Positions 24,552-34,970 of a DNA stretch of 64,000 bases are shown in pieces; position 1 is the stretch's first letter; the number at the start of each line of letters is the position of its first letter. The stretch spans positions 48,002,333 through 48,066,332 of the forward strand of contig OX419756.1 in the NCBI GenBank assembly GCA_948567375.1. The letters run 5' to 3'. The DNA comes from Lunularia cruciata. Lineage: Eukaryota; Streptophyta; Marchantiopsida; Lunulariales; Lunulariaceae. The translations under genes were made by a program, and so were the position numbers. The notes under the pieces are model-generated. The model was not told the DNA's origin and searched no databases. It saw only the letters and a list, made by a program, of their open reading frames with translations.

Positions 24552-25100
24552 ATGGACAAGATCCATGGAGCCTCCAAAGGCCCCAAGCGTTACTCTGGTA
24601 TAGTGTGCACCATTGATTTGGATGACTTCATCTTGGAGTTTGATAGTTTGTGTGATCTGTAGTAGATGGAGAACCTGACTTTGTTCACACTCTTCATGAC
24701 ATGGAAGGAATTGTTTCAAGATTTGGAGGGTTCACCAATGGGCAACTACCATGAGTTCAAGAGAGCTCACTTGGAGGAGATTGAGCTATGGAGACAATAT
24801 TGGTCTCCAAACTATGTCTCTATTACTTCAAGCTCAATTTCTAGGGGTAGATCGGTTGTACCCACAAGTTCAAGCTCTAATAACGTTCATGGATCTCTTG
24901 GAGATGGTGCTACTACAAGAGGAGGTACTACTACGGGAGGTGGTGTAGTACTAGGGTTCAACCCCATGGTGGAGTTCTTCTAATGTTTGAGGTAAAACTA
25001 CTAGGGAGTCCGGACTGACAAGCTGAGGAGCTTGCAAGAGTTCAAGCGGAAGGCTAGAGAGAGCCTACACAAGGCCTACACTCGGATGAGATGGCTGATC
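24552..25100 (+). pseudogene. second M copy, Gag N-terminal part
   Basis: From MDKIHGASKGPKRYSG to the point where family T entered. It shares the stop after CDL with the young copy (TAG at about 24661) and adds a second directly after it. Gag continues at 32841. Confidence 0.65.
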
Positions 25101-25772
25101 TGTAACACCCATTTGTGCATGTGTGTGGTATTGTGATATTTAGCTTGGTATTACAGGTACTTAAGAGATATTATTTATATAGAGATAAAGGATGGTTCTA
25201 TATTAGTCATAGCTAAGATAGAGGGGACCTTACTTTAGAGGAAGTAGAAAAGATGAGCACCACTATTTTGGACTTTAGTGTGTTGACTTGGTATTATTCC
25301 TAGGTGTTTGGCTTTGAGGAAAGAGTTGAGAACTCTTGGGCCCGCAAGCCTTTTTATTTTGGATTCTTCTTTAGTCCAAGGATAGCCCATGTGAAGGAAT
25401 CCTTGACTTAGTGGTTGGGTCAAGATAAGACCACATGCTTAGGAGAATATGACCATGTGAATGGATATTCCTTTCTAGTTTTTGATTTTACTTGACTTTT
25501 AGTCTAGTAACTTGAGTTACTACAGTAATAAGTAACTTTGGTACATAACTATTTCACAAGTATATAAACAAGGGGTGAGGAGGTACTCATCATCCTTTCA
25601 TTTACAACTATCTCTCTCTCATTGAGTTCTCTAGTGAGCAATGTCTTGAGTCTTGGAGTGTTAGCCTTGGAGGAGTATGATGGAGTTGGGATTCCTCGCC
25701 TTCTTAGTCCATGGTGCGCTACCATAATAGCAATCAGAGGTTCATCCTGAGTGAGAGACAGGCCGGCTCACA
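25101..25772 (+). repeat. family-T 5' LTR
   Basis: 672 bp, TG to CA. It retains a 50-bp segment that the 3' LTR has lost. Confidence 0.95.
25561..25568 (+). promoter_or_regulatory. TATA box of the family-T LTR
   Basis: TATATAAA, conserved in the 3' LTR (about 32625-32632) and in the solo LTRs. It would place transcription start about 30 bp downstream, in GAGGAGGTACTCATC. Confidence 0.7.
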
Positions 25773-25774
25773 TT

Positions 25775-25797
25775 TTTGGTTCCGTTGCCGGGACCAC
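25775..25797 (+). promoter_or_regulatory. primer-binding site resembling tRNA-Asp
   Basis: TTGGTTCCGTTGCCGGGACC directly follows the 5' LTR. The tRNA-Asp 3'-end complement starts TGGCGCCGTTGCCGGGG, so all but about three of the first 17 positions agree. Use of tRNA-Asp is common in Tat/Athila elements. Confidence 0.7.
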
Positions 25798-26631
25798 TCT
25801 AGAAGGCAAGATAATGTTCCGCGTTCAATTCTGCATTAGGCAGAATGAGGCTATGAGAGCTCACTTGGAGAGAACCTTAGGAGAGGAGAGGGCTGAACTT
25901 ATGTTAGAGAATCAAGATCCATTTGTATACCCTGTAGTTCATTATGATGTCTTTGAGGTGATTTTGTACATCTTGTACACATGAGAGGAATTGGAGAGAT
26001 TGTGAGAGGTGGAGTGCAGATTTTGGAGATTAAGGTGATTTTGGGCAAAATCTCAAGTTTGAGATCTGGACTTGAAATTTCTACATATGATAGCTTGGGT
26101 TATCTTTCAGTTAGCACATTTAAAATTATTATCAGAGCTACTATGCGCACTGGGCTAGAATTTTTGAAAGTTGATAGGATAAAGTGCTCCCGCAACTGCA
26201 TGCTCTCTGGAAAATTGTACAGAGTCTCCTTTTTCTTCAATTTTTAGTGAATTGTCCTGAAAATTTCCAAGACAATTTAGTGCGTTGTATCCTACCTTCT
26301 GCCACAAAAGTTAGAGAAAGATCGTTTTTGCACAGGGTGTTATGAGTTTTTGAAGTGAGGGGGGTGGTTTTCAGACCGAATCTGAAATTTGTGTGCTGAA
26401 TAGAAAGGTTTCTAGGCCAAATGGATTGATGAAAAAATCTGAAATTTTGCAGGGATGGACGCCCTAGAGTTGTGATCAAGTGTGTCAAATTTCAGAGGAT
26501 TGTGACATAGTGGATAGGAGATTTGTGTGACATTGTGAGGAAGGGTCAATTCTGCAGAGTGGAGATCTCATGCATGAGGAGTTTGAGATCAACAAAAAGC
26601 ATGTTTGAGTGTTTAGATTCATCTTGGGAAC

Positions 26632-27105
26632 ATGGAGGGTCATCAAGAGTGGAAATTGAGATTATGCAAGATTCTCCAAGGGCTTGAGGTGATTGTAGGG
26701 GTGGATTTGAAGAAAAGAGAGTTTACAATAGAATTTGAAGAGAGTGTTGAGAGAATCCAAAAACCTACACCACTTGGAGGAAAGAGTGAGTCTAAGTGCT
26801 TTTTGTGTGGAAACAAGGGACATAAGGCAAGTTCATGTCCATTGACCTTTGAGAGCAAGAGATTGAGGGAAAGGAGAGGCTTACTTGACTTGGGTTTGCA
26901 TGTTGGACCTTCTTCACCAAGATTGGGAGGGAGAAGATCTAAGACCAAGGAGTTGTGTGAGGTTTGTAGAGTGGAAGGACTTCCAAAAGGACATGCATGT
27001 AGTGGAGTAAAAGCGCTTTTGGAGACTTTGGTGAAGGATCTTGGAGAGAGTCTTAGTATAGCTACAGAAATACTACCACCTTCATCAGCTAGTTCTCAAA
27101 AATAG
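26632..27105 (+). CDS. family-T upstream ORF with zinc knuckle
   Basis: 157 codons between the leader and Gag, open and starting with ATG. It contains CFLCGNKGHKASSCP, a C-x2-C-x4-H-x4-C zinc knuckle, and a looser Cys/His cluster CEVCRVEGLPKGHAC. It could be a separate nucleic-acid-binding protein or a piece of a second gag. It has no protease or polymerase motif. An extra knuckle ORF ahead of a complete gag is uncommon. Confidence 0.6.
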   Translation: MEGHQEWKLRLCKILQGLEVIVGVDLKKREFTIEFEESVERIQKPTPLGGKSESKCFLCGNKGHKASSCPLTFESKRLRERRGLLDLGLHVGPSSPRLGGRRSKTKELCEVCRVEGLPKGHACSGVKALLETLVKDLGESLSIATEILPPSSASSQK

Positions 27106-27341
27106 TGATGGAGATAATCTTTCAACTTATAGATAAACTATCCATGAGAATTAGATTAATATGCACTCTAGGATTTGATGTTGCTATAGAACTCTTGGAG
27201 CAACCTGAACCTTTTGTGTTCCCTAGAGTGGATTATTCTCAGATGGTGTTAGTCATGTATATAATCTATTAGTTATAGAGTGAGAGAAAAGAAAAGAGGA
27301 AAAGAAAATTTGAGAGAAGAGAAAGATAGTGAGAGATTAAG

Positions 27342-28703
27342 ATGTGGAAACTTCCGGCTTTCTTTGGCAAGGATGGAGAAGATGTGGAAGCCTTTGTGAG
27401 AGACTTCAAGAGAGCTTGCATAGGAAACAATGAGAGGAGGAAAAATGAGTGGGCCTCATTATTACCAGATTTCTTTGAGGATGTAGCACTTACATGGTAT
27501 GAGTCAGAATACCAAAAGAGAGAGAGGAGAGATGAGGAAGAAGAGTCTTGGGAGACTTTGACTTCAGCACTCATTGAGAATTTTCTTTCTGATGAGAGTT
27601 ATGAGAGATTGATGAGTGAGGTTACATTTCTCAAGCAAGGAGATGGAGAGAAAGTGAGAGTCTATGTGGAAAGAGTGGAAAAGTTAGAGTCCAGATTTTG
27701 CATAGTGTTGAGGAAGGGTGGGGATGATGTGGAGACTACAATGATTGGCATAGGGGCCATGCTCACCAGGAATTTTGTGGGAGGGTTGAGACCACAAATA
27801 AGAAGCAAGGTGAGATATGAGAAACCTTCTTCCAAGGTTGAAGCTATCAAGATCACAATTCGTATGGAGGAGAGTTTGGAAGTAGATGAGAGTGATTTGG
27901 TGGTGAAGGAGGTTGTGCATCCTCCTCAAGGCTATAAGTATGGTGGAACTTCTGATACTTTGGTGGCAAGGGTTGCACCACAAGTAGTAGTTGCTCCAAT
28001 TCTTGCACCTCCACCAAAGGATCCACTTCAAACCATCATAGAACAACTTGCGGATCTCAAGATCAATGTGGTGCAACTATGGGAGAAGAGAGAGGTGGAT
28101 CTGAATGTAGGGAGAGGGCCTAGGAGTTATGGAAACTATCCATATAGAGGAGGTCAACCAGCCAACAATTTCAATGAGAGAAATTGTTTTGGTTGTGGAG
28201 GAAGAGGCCATATCCAAAGGAATTGCCCAAATTCCACTTACCATGGAGGAAGGGGTTATGAGGGAGCCAATAGAGGAAAAGAGGGAGGTAGTGAAACCCA
28301 AGTGGCTCCTAATCCAAACAAAGGTAAGGGGATAGCATCCATAGATGTGGTGGAGAGCAAGTATGAGAAGGGAGAAAGCTCAAACTCCAAGAGTCTTAAC
28401 TTGGAGCTTTTAGCACAAGAGAAGAAGAGAGCTCATTTTGCAGAGGATGTTCACTCTTCTCAAGGATTTACTCCAAGCAAAGATACTCCTATGTCTACTA
28501 GGAGCACTCGCACCTCAACATTATCAACAACAAAGACTCCAAGGAAGAAGTTGGGGATGGAGAATTTCTTGATTTCAAAGCAACAATGGAACTACAATGT
28601 GTTGGAGGATGTTGGTAGTCATAAGGCTAACATCACAGTGGGCCAATTGATTGCTTTGAACCCTACCTTGAGAAAGGAGCTTAGAGGTGGTTTGAGTTCT
28701 TGA
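27342..28703 (+). CDS. gag: family-T Gag
   Basis: 453 codons from ATG (MWKLPAFFGKDGEDVEAFVR) to TGA. The N-terminal half is a plant retrotransposon Gag domain (FFEDVALTWYESEY) that would build the particle. A zinc knuckle CFGCGGRGHIQRNCP follows at about residues 283-297. The C-terminal part (SKQQWNYNVLEDVGSHKANI) leads towards protease, which is in another frame. A one-base change or a frameshift near 28690-28701 separates the two. Confidence 0.85.
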   Translation: MWKLPAFFGKDGEDVEAFVRDFKRACIGNNERRKNEWASLLPDFFEDVALTWYESEYQKRERRDEEEESWETLTSALIENFLSDESYERLMSEVTFLKQGDGEKVRVYVERVEKLESRFCIVLRKGGDDVETTMIGIGAMLTRNFVGGLRPQIRSKVRYEKPSSKVEAIKITIRMEESLEVDESDLVVKEVVHPPQGYKYGGTSDTLVARVAPQVVVAPILAPPPKDPLQTIIEQLADLKINVVQLWEKREVDLNVGRGPRSYGNYPYRGGQPANNFNERNCFGCGGRGHIQRNCPNSTYHGGRGYEGANRGKEGGSETQVAPNPNKGKGIASIDVVESKYEKGESSNSKSLNLELLAQEKKRAHFAEDVHSSQGFTPSKDTPMSTRSTRTSTLSTTKTPRKKLGMENFLISKQQWNYNVLEDVGSHKANITVGQLIALNPTLRKELRGGLSS

Positions 28704-29175
28704 AGAAGCAAGCAAGAAGAAGAAGGCAAAAGCTCCAATATCAATGGGGGTGGTGGATGCCAAGCCAACACCATGGGAGGCTTGTGAATATGCCTCCAAG
28801 ATTGATGTGAGAGTGAATGGTCACAACATCAAGGATGCATTGGTTGATGGAGGATCAACCGTAAATGCCATGTCAGAAAGGTTGATGAAGAAGTTGGGTA
28901 TGATACCCTCAAGACCTTCAACATTTGTGGTGAGCATGGCAAACAAGCAACAAGTTCGACCAATAGGGGTGATGGATAAAGTGGTAGTTTCAGTTATGGG
29001 AGTTCAAAATCTCATGACTTTCCAAGTCTTGAAAGATTCAAGCTATGACTTACTTCTTGGGAGGCCATGGTTGAGAGCAGCACGCACAACTGATCGATGG
29101 CACAAAGGGTACCAGAGGATTGGGCCATCAAACCATAGAGTCAAAGTTCCTGTGACTAATACCACCAACACTTAG
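28702..29175 (+). CDS. family-T aspartic protease
   Basis: The open frame begins right at the Gag stop; the first ATG is 28744. The active site is ALVDGGSTVNAM (Asp-Gly-Gly in place of Asp-Thr/Ser-Gly, a form seen in plant gypsy elements), and SYDLLLGRPWLR is the family's closing motif. It would cut the Gag-Pol precursor. It ends at a TAG at 29173, and a frame change near 29165 leads on to RT. Confidence 0.8.
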   Translation, partial: EEASKKKKAKAPISMGVVDAKPTPWEACEYASKIDVRVNGHNIKDALVDGGSTVNAMSERLMKKLGMIPSRPSTFVVSMANKQQVRPIGVMDKVVVSVMGVQNLMTFQVLKDSSYDLLLGRPWLRAARTTDRWHKGYQRIGPSNHRVKVPVTNTTNT

Positions 29176-29228
29176 ATACGCCATCTTCTGATTATTGGGA
29201 ATCAAATTCTGAAGAAGAAGCTTCAGGT

Positions 29229-30545
29229 GTGGACACAAGCATGGAGGAGGAGACTTCCACGGAGGAGGATGAATCTGAATCTGATTCAGATGTGTATCCT
29301 TTGTGTGCTATGGATTTTGCACCTAAGCCAGAGGTTTTGAAGGACCCAAAAAAATCACCATTGACACTTGAGGAGGTAGAGAGAAGGTTAGCTACCCTCA
29401 AGTATGGCCCAAATGTTACCAAGGAGGAGAAGGTGAGATTTGAGGAGATTTTCCACAAGTTCATCCATGTGTTTGCTTTTAGTTACAAGGATTTGAAGAA
29501 AGTCACCTTGGAGGAGCACAAGATAGAGTTGGAGTCACATGCAAGACCAATCCGCCAAAAGCAACGTCGCATTAGCCAACCAATATCTTTGGTTGTGAAG
29601 GAGGAGATTGATAAGCTCAAGGAGGCTGGATTTATCTTTGAGGTAGAGAATTCAGAATGGGTGTCTCCAATTGTCATTGTGAAGAAAAAGAATGGCAAGC
29701 TTCGGGTATGTGTGGATTACAAGAAGCTCAATGGTGTTACCAAGAAGGACCACTACCCATTGCCATTCATTGATGAGATCTTGGAGGAGGTTGCAGGTCA
29801 TGAGAGGTACAATTTTGGAGATGGTTATAGTGGATATAACCAAATCAAGATTGCACCAGAGCATCAACAACTCACCACATTCACCACACCTTGGAGAACT
29901 TACGCTTTCAAGGTCATGCCTTTTGGGCTTTGCAATGCTCCAGCCACATTCCAACGGTTCATGAACAAGGTATTTGAACCTTTCATTGGGAAATTTGTGA
30001 GAGACTTCATTGATGACTTTTGTGTCTATGGGAGCAAGGAGGAGCACGTTGAGCACCTAATCAAAGTCTTGCAACGCTTGGATGAGGCAAATGCATCACT
30101 CAACCCAGAAAAGTGCATTTTTGGATATGAAGAAGGTCTACTTTTGGGGCACATCATCTCCAACGATGGAATAGCAGTTGATCCTGAGAAGGTGAGGAAA
30201 ATCTCAGACCTTCCATTTCCTTCAAGCTTGACAAAGTTACGCCAATTCTTGGGGATGGTTGGATACTATAGGAGGTTCATCTTCTCATTTTCCAACAAGG
30301 CTTATGCATTGACCATCTACATGAAGAAGGGTGTAGATTACATGGTGATTTTGGAGGACAAGGAGGCTCTCAAAGCTTTTGAGGAGCTCAAGCAATCCCT
30401 TGTTGTAGCTCCAATTCTTGCTAAACTTGATTGGAGTAAGCCTTTCATCCTCTACACTGATGCTTCTAATGTAGCTATAGGATGCACTCTTAGTCAATTA
30501 GACCAAGATGGGCATGATCATCCAATAGCTTATGCTAGTAGGTAG
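29229..30545 (+). CDS. family-T reverse transcriptase and start of RNase H
   Basis: 438 codons. After an acidic linker (EEETSTEEDESESDSD) come the RT motifs: WVSPIVIVKKKNGKLRVCVD, DGYSGYNQI, MPFGLCNAPATFQRFM and the catalytic FIDDF. RNase H starts at FILYTDASNVAIGCTLSQ. A TAG (30543-30545, probably from CAG) cuts the frame inside RNase H; the same frame continues after it. The TAG is not followed by a known leaky context. Confidence 0.88.
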   Translation: MDTSMEEETSTEEDESESDSDVYPLCAMDFAPKPEVLKDPKKSPLTLEEVERRLATLKYGPNVTKEEKVRFEEIFHKFIHVFAFSYKDLKKVTLEEHKIELESHARPIRQKQRRISQPISLVVKEEIDKLKEAGFIFEVENSEWVSPIVIVKKKNGKLRVCVDYKKLNGVTKKDHYPLPFIDEILEEVAGHERYNFGDGYSGYNQIKIAPEHQQLTTFTTPWRTYAFKVMPFGLCNAPATFQRFMNKVFEPFIGKFVRDFIDDFCVYGSKEEHVEHLIKVLQRLDEANASLNPEKCIFGYEEGLLLGHIISNDGIAVDPEKVRKISDLPFPSSLTKLRQFLGMVGYYRRFIFSFSNKAYALTIYMKKGVDYMVILEDKEALKAFEELKQSLVVAPILAKLDWSKPFILYTDASNVAIGCTLSQLDQDGHDHPIAYASR

Positions 30546-31895
30546 ATGGTTTCAGCAGAGAAGAACTACTCCGTCACGGAGAGAGAAGGGTTGGCAATGA
30601 TCTTTGGTCTCAAGAAGTTTAGACACTATTTGATTGGGGGGAAAGCCACCATTGTCATGGATCACAAGGATTTGAAGTACATCTTCAACAAGCCTAATGT
30701 TGAAGGGAGACTAGCAAGGTGGATGATACTCTTGTCTGAGTATGACTACACCATTGAGGATAAGCCAGGAAAGAAACATGCAAATGCTGATTTGTTATCT
30801 AGAGCCTATGATCATGATGGAGATGAGCCAGTGGATGATTCCTTCCCGGATGAGGAACTCATGATAATCTCAATCACTCAAGAGGTTCCAATAGAGTACA
30901 AGGAGATTGTGGATTTTGTGACAAGAGGTAACTTTCCAGAAGGGATGCATGCTAGGGAGAAGAAGGCCCTTGCAGCAAGATCTAGACCTTACAGAATGGT
31001 GGAGGATATTCTTTTTCACCAAGGAGAAGATGGTCTACTTCGAAGAGCAGTGGGTAAGGAAGATTCTATCCTACTCATAAAGGAGTTTCATGAAGGTTTA
31101 GTATGTGGAGGACACTTTGCAGGAAAGGTGACTGCTTTCAAGATTCTAGATGCAGGTTACCATTGGAGAAGGATTTTCAAGGATTTTCTTGATTATTGCA
31201 AAACTTGTCATGTTTGTCAAGCTTTTGCTAGAAAGTCTACATCCACTCCACCACTTAGATCAATTCTATTGCTAGGACCTTTTGAGAAGTGGGGAATTGA
31301 TTTTGTAGGTCCTCTCAATAGAACCCCAAGGAACAATCGGTACATTGTGGTAGTTACTGATTACCGTACCAAGTGGGTTGAGGCTAGACCATTGAGGGAC
31401 AAGAATGAAGATGAAGTGGGTAGATTTCTTTATGAACACATTATCACTAGGTTTGGATGCCCTTTGGAGTTGGTTTCTGATAGAGGAGGAGAGTTTACAG
31501 GAAGCATAACTACAGCCATGCTACAACATTTCTCTATCACACATAGAGTAACTACATCCTATAAGCCAAATTCCAATGGCTTGGCAGAGAGAACCAATCA
31601 GACCTTGTGCATGATGTTGGCCAAAGATGCAGAAATGGAGGGGGCTAAACATCATTGGGACAAGAGGATTCATGCAGTTTTGTGGGAGTATAGGACAACT
31701 ATGAAGACTTCCACCGGATATTCTCCATTTCAATTGGTGTATGGTATTGAGTCTACCTTACCTATTCACTTTGATCTTCCTACCTTCCAAAGCATTCATA
31801 GGAGATTGAAGAAAGCACAAGGAGGTGATGCAGAGAAGTCAAGGAAGGATCAACTCATGGAGTTGGAAGAGGCAAGAGCAATTGCTATGGTTTGA
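30546..31895 (+). CDS. family-T RNase H end and integrase
   Basis: Same frame as the RT part. RNase H ends with the VMDHKDLKYIF and ANADLLSRA motifs. Integrase follows: His/Cys zinc domain ending CKTCHVC, then the DDE core with WGIDFVGPL, LVSDRGGEF and NSNGLAERTNQ. It would insert the cDNA, giving the 4-bp duplications seen. A TGA at 31893-31895 interrupts before the C-terminal domain. Confidence 0.88.
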   Translation: MVSAEKNYSVTEREGLAMIFGLKKFRHYLIGGKATIVMDHKDLKYIFNKPNVEGRLARWMILLSEYDYTIEDKPGKKHANADLLSRAYDHDGDEPVDDSFPDEELMIISITQEVPIEYKEIVDFVTRGNFPEGMHAREKKALAARSRPYRMVEDILFHQGEDGLLRRAVGKEDSILLIKEFHEGLVCGGHFAGKVTAFKILDAGYHWRRIFKDFLDYCKTCHVCQAFARKSTSTPPLRSILLLGPFEKWGIDFVGPLNRTPRNNRYIVVVTDYRTKWVEARPLRDKNEDEVGRFLYEHIITRFGCPLELVSDRGGEFTGSITTAMLQHFSITHRVTTSYKPNSNGLAERTNQTLCMMLAKDAEMEGAKHHWDKRIHAVLWEYRTTMKTSTGYSPFQLVYGIESTLPIHFDLPTFQSIHRRLKKAQGGDAEKSRKDQLMELEEARAIAMV

Positions 31896-32162
31896 GTGGA
31901 GCAAGCCCAAAGGAGACAAAAGGAGAGCTATGACAAGAGGCAAGGCAAGAAGAAGGTGGAGACTTTCAAGGAAGGTGATTGGGTAATGTTGTTTGATTCC
32001 ATTCGATTCAAGAGAGTGCAAAAGAAGTTTTTGCCTAAGTACTTTGGACCTTTCATAGTGGAGAAGGTGTGGGGCAATTACACCTATGATCTCAAGGAGT
32101 TGGGAGGAAGACACTTTGATAGGATTAACCATGATAAGTTGAAGATGTACCATAGAAGGTAG
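31896..32162 (+). CDS. family-T integrase C-terminal domain
   Basis: Continues the integrase frame after the TGA. YFGPFIVEKVWGNYTYDL is the GPY/F-type module. No chromodomain follows; the frame ends RINHDKLKMYHRR and a stop 48 bp before the 3' LTR. Confidence 0.8.
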   Translation: MEQAQRRQKESYDKRQGKKKVETFKEGDWVMLFDSIRFKRVQKKFLPKYFGPFIVEKVWGNYTYDLKELGGRHFDRINHDKLKMYHRR

Positions 32163-32210
32163 AGAGACCTTCACTTTGAGGACAAAGTGAAAACTTAGTC
32201 CGGGGGTAAA

Positions 32211-32836
32211 TGTAACACCCATTTGTGCATGTGTGTGGTATTGTGATATTTAGCTTGGTATTATAGGTACTTAAGAGATATTATTTATATAGAGATAAAG
32301 GATGGTTCTATATTAGTCATGGTTAGCTAAAGTTAGTCATAGCTAAGATAGAGGGGACCTTACTTTAGAGGAAGTAGAAAAGATGAGCACAACTATTTTG
32401 GACTTTAGTGTGTTGACTTGGTATTATTCCTAGCTGTTTGGCTTTGAGGAAAAAGTTGAGAACTCTTGGGCCCGCAAGCCTTTTTGTTTTGGATTCTTCT
32501 TTAGTCCAAGGATAGCCCATGTGAATGGATATTCCTTTCTACTTTTTGATTTTACTTGACTTTTAGTCTAGTAACTTGAGTTACTATGGTAATTAGTAAC
32601 TTTGGTACGTAACTATTTCACAAGTATATAAACAAGGGGTGAGGAGGTACTCATCATCCTTTCATTTACAACTATCTCTCTCTCATTGAGCTCTCTAGTG
32701 AGCAATGTCTTGAGTCTTGGAGTGTTAGCCTTGGAGGAGTATGATGGAGTTGGGATTCCTTGCCTTCTTAGTGCATGGTGCGCTACCATAATAGCCATCA
32801 GAGGTTCATCCTAAGTGAGAGACAGGCCGGCTCACA
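32211..32836 (+). repeat. family-T 3' LTR with an internal deletion
   Basis: 626 bp. Compared with the 5' LTR it lacks about 50 bp near 32520, where two CCATGTGAA copies in the 5' LTR have collapsed into one. The purine tract CCGGGGGTAAA lies just before it. Confidence 0.95.
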
Positions 32837-34970
32837 GATCAACTCTACTCAAGGAGTTACTTAGGCCCAAGCAGTCTAGTTTTAGTATGGGTACTAGTCA
32901 GGGAGTTGCAACGTAGAGTTCATGATGCTACGTTGTTACAAGCTACTTTGCCCACTTTGGTTTGGTTGAGCATATTGAGCTTAATATGGTGGAGGAGAGA
33001 GTGGTGACATCTAGATTTGGTAGGAAGACCTCATCCACAATTGTGACTCATTCTAGAGTGCAGTAGAGTACACCACATCCAATTTGATTTTGAGTACAGG
33101 GTGGACAGCCTAGGTCCTATGGAGCAAGTGGAAGGCCTATTGTAGTTCAACCCTTACCTTCATTTTTAGGTCAGCAACAACTAGGGAGTAGTGGTGTGGC
33201 CTGTTGGACTTGTGATGGACCTCATCACAAGAGAGAGTGCCCTTAGGGCAGTGGACTTGATACCTTTGGTGCATAACAACCAACATAGAGGCAATGTGAG
33301 CATTGTCATAGATTTGGTCACCCTAGTGACCGGTGCTTTGACCTACACCCGGAGTTACAAAGTGGTAGGGCTATTATGGCAAGTAGTATAGGAGCTCTAG
33401 ATCATGGAGGATGAGGTGGCAAAGGTGGGTAGAGGATCCACACCTAGTAGAGGTGCAGTACATGCCCTTACTTTTGATACAACCATGGCTACTCACATTG
33501 AGCAATTGGAGTAGAAATTGGCTAGCATGGCCATTGCTTAGAGGAGATCAAATTTGGCTATTAAGGCTTCCTCCTCATATGTTGGTGAAACATAAGCCTT
33601 GGATTTCATGTGCAAAGCATCATAGGTGGATGCATCTACCTCAATGACTAGGAGTGCAATATGTGCTCTAGAGCCTAGAGGAAGATCAGTGGAGTTGGAC
33701 ACACAGAGAGGAGAGGTTGGGAGATAGCTCAGACTTCCTCAGTCTTTCACACTCTTGGAGGCAATGTAGACAACATCCATGGCTCCTAAACATCCTAGTG
33801 TAGGTGTGGTAGGTGGTAGACTACCTACTATTTAGCTACCCACTACTACATAGATGGAGTCTAGCACAATGTTGGGAGTGGCTCAACTGATTATGCATTG
33901 CCCTTTGTTTTCAGCCAATGACATGTTTACATTGGAAGTTGACCCAACCCCAATGTTTGGTTGGCTACCATGCTTTGTGAGAGTGGGGATGATGTGGTTC
34001 CTACTTCTAGAGTAGAGGTGGTTGATAGTGGAGTTGACTTGGTTGAAGAGCATGAGATCCGCTCAACAACCAGTGGTTTATGGCAGGTAGCAAAGGCTAG
34101 ATTGGAGGAGTTGCCAGCTAGATAGGCCTTTGAGAGAAGACAATTCACACTTGGTGTTGTCCTATTGGATAACCAAAGGGGGATTTTCTGTTTGGTGTGA
34201 CTTTCAAGGAAGGTTTATGCACCACATAGAGTCTTATTAGACTTTGGTGTGCAACCCCTTATGTTGGGGAAGGCTGCAGTTGTCGGTCTAGGGTTACAAA
34301 AGACCAATGTAGAGAGGCATCCATTTTAGATCCAAACATCTCTAGGAGGTGATTTGACACAATACATCACAAGTGGAGAGTTGGTTGTTCAGATTCAGCC
34401 TAGTCATTCGACTAATAGCTTTATGGTGAGAGCTCATGCCATTGCGACCATAACTAAGTCATATGATGTGTTAGTTGGAGGAGTAGTGTTATACCCCATG
34501 GGTTTTACTAGTATTGACTAGTAAAACCCATGGGGTATAGTATTCACTATTGGGAGGAGATAGCCTCCTATAGACCAGGTAGGTAGTCAAGTGAGGGACG
34601 AGTATGTTGCCTACTAGTACGCTTTAGTAGTGGAAGTCTTGGCTCACTATAGTTTGGGACCATTAGCTTTTAGTGGTGTTGTTACTTGGCCTGGTGACTT
34701 ATTGGAGGAGAATGCTCATGCAGAGGATACTCCAAAACCAGAGGTGATCACTCGGATTTGGAGTACAAGTGGGATTGTTCCATCCGCCTTGGATGTTCTA
34801 TTGTGGAGTTCAGAGGAGTCATTGTAGCAACATGCAGATTAGTTGGTGTAGTAGGCTTGGAGTGGAGCCATTGTACCAAGAGACCAATGTGAGGATGAAC
34901 CTCCAGACTTGATTACCTTGACACCTTTGGATACCACATTCATTGCTTGGCAATATCCAATAGAAGGAGT
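32837..34970 (+). pseudogene. second M copy, Gag C-terminus, protease and linker
   Basis: Continues the Gag interrupted at 25100, with traces of both zinc knuckles, then the protease region (VLLDFGVQPLMLGKA: Asp kept, Ser changed to Phe) and the linker. The codon matching the young TAG at 47161 is CAG here. A 23-bp inverted duplication lies at 34490-34539. Confidence 0.65.
34490..34539. repeat. perfect 23-bp inverted repeat, 4-base loop
   Basis: Arms 34490-34512 and 34517-34539 around ATTG. Other M copies have only the left arm sequence here, so the second arm is a local inverted copy of about 22 bases. Confidence 0.9.

Larger units (their letters stand above)
25101..32836 (+). mobile_element. 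family-T Ty3/gypsy element, Tat/Athila-like, nearly intact
   Basis: 7.7 kb with LTRs 25101-25772 and 32211-32836 (TGTAACACCC to GGCTCACA) and target duplication GATC (25097-25100, 32837-32840). A primer site close to the tRNA-Asp complement follows the 5' LTR, and the purine tract CCGGGGGTAAA precedes the 3' LTR. It codes a small zinc-knuckle ORF, Gag, protease, RT/RNase H and integrase. Damage is light: two in-frame stops in pol and frame changes around the protease. RT motifs DGYSGYNQIKIAP and FIDDF fit the Tat/Athila branch. It sits in the Gag gene of the second M copy. Confidence 0.92.

Noticed and set aside
30543-30545. In-frame TAG in family-T RNase H as programmed readthrough.
   Set aside because: It falls inside a folded domain and is followed by ATG-GTT, not CAR-YYA. 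A CAG-to-TAG mutation is simpler.
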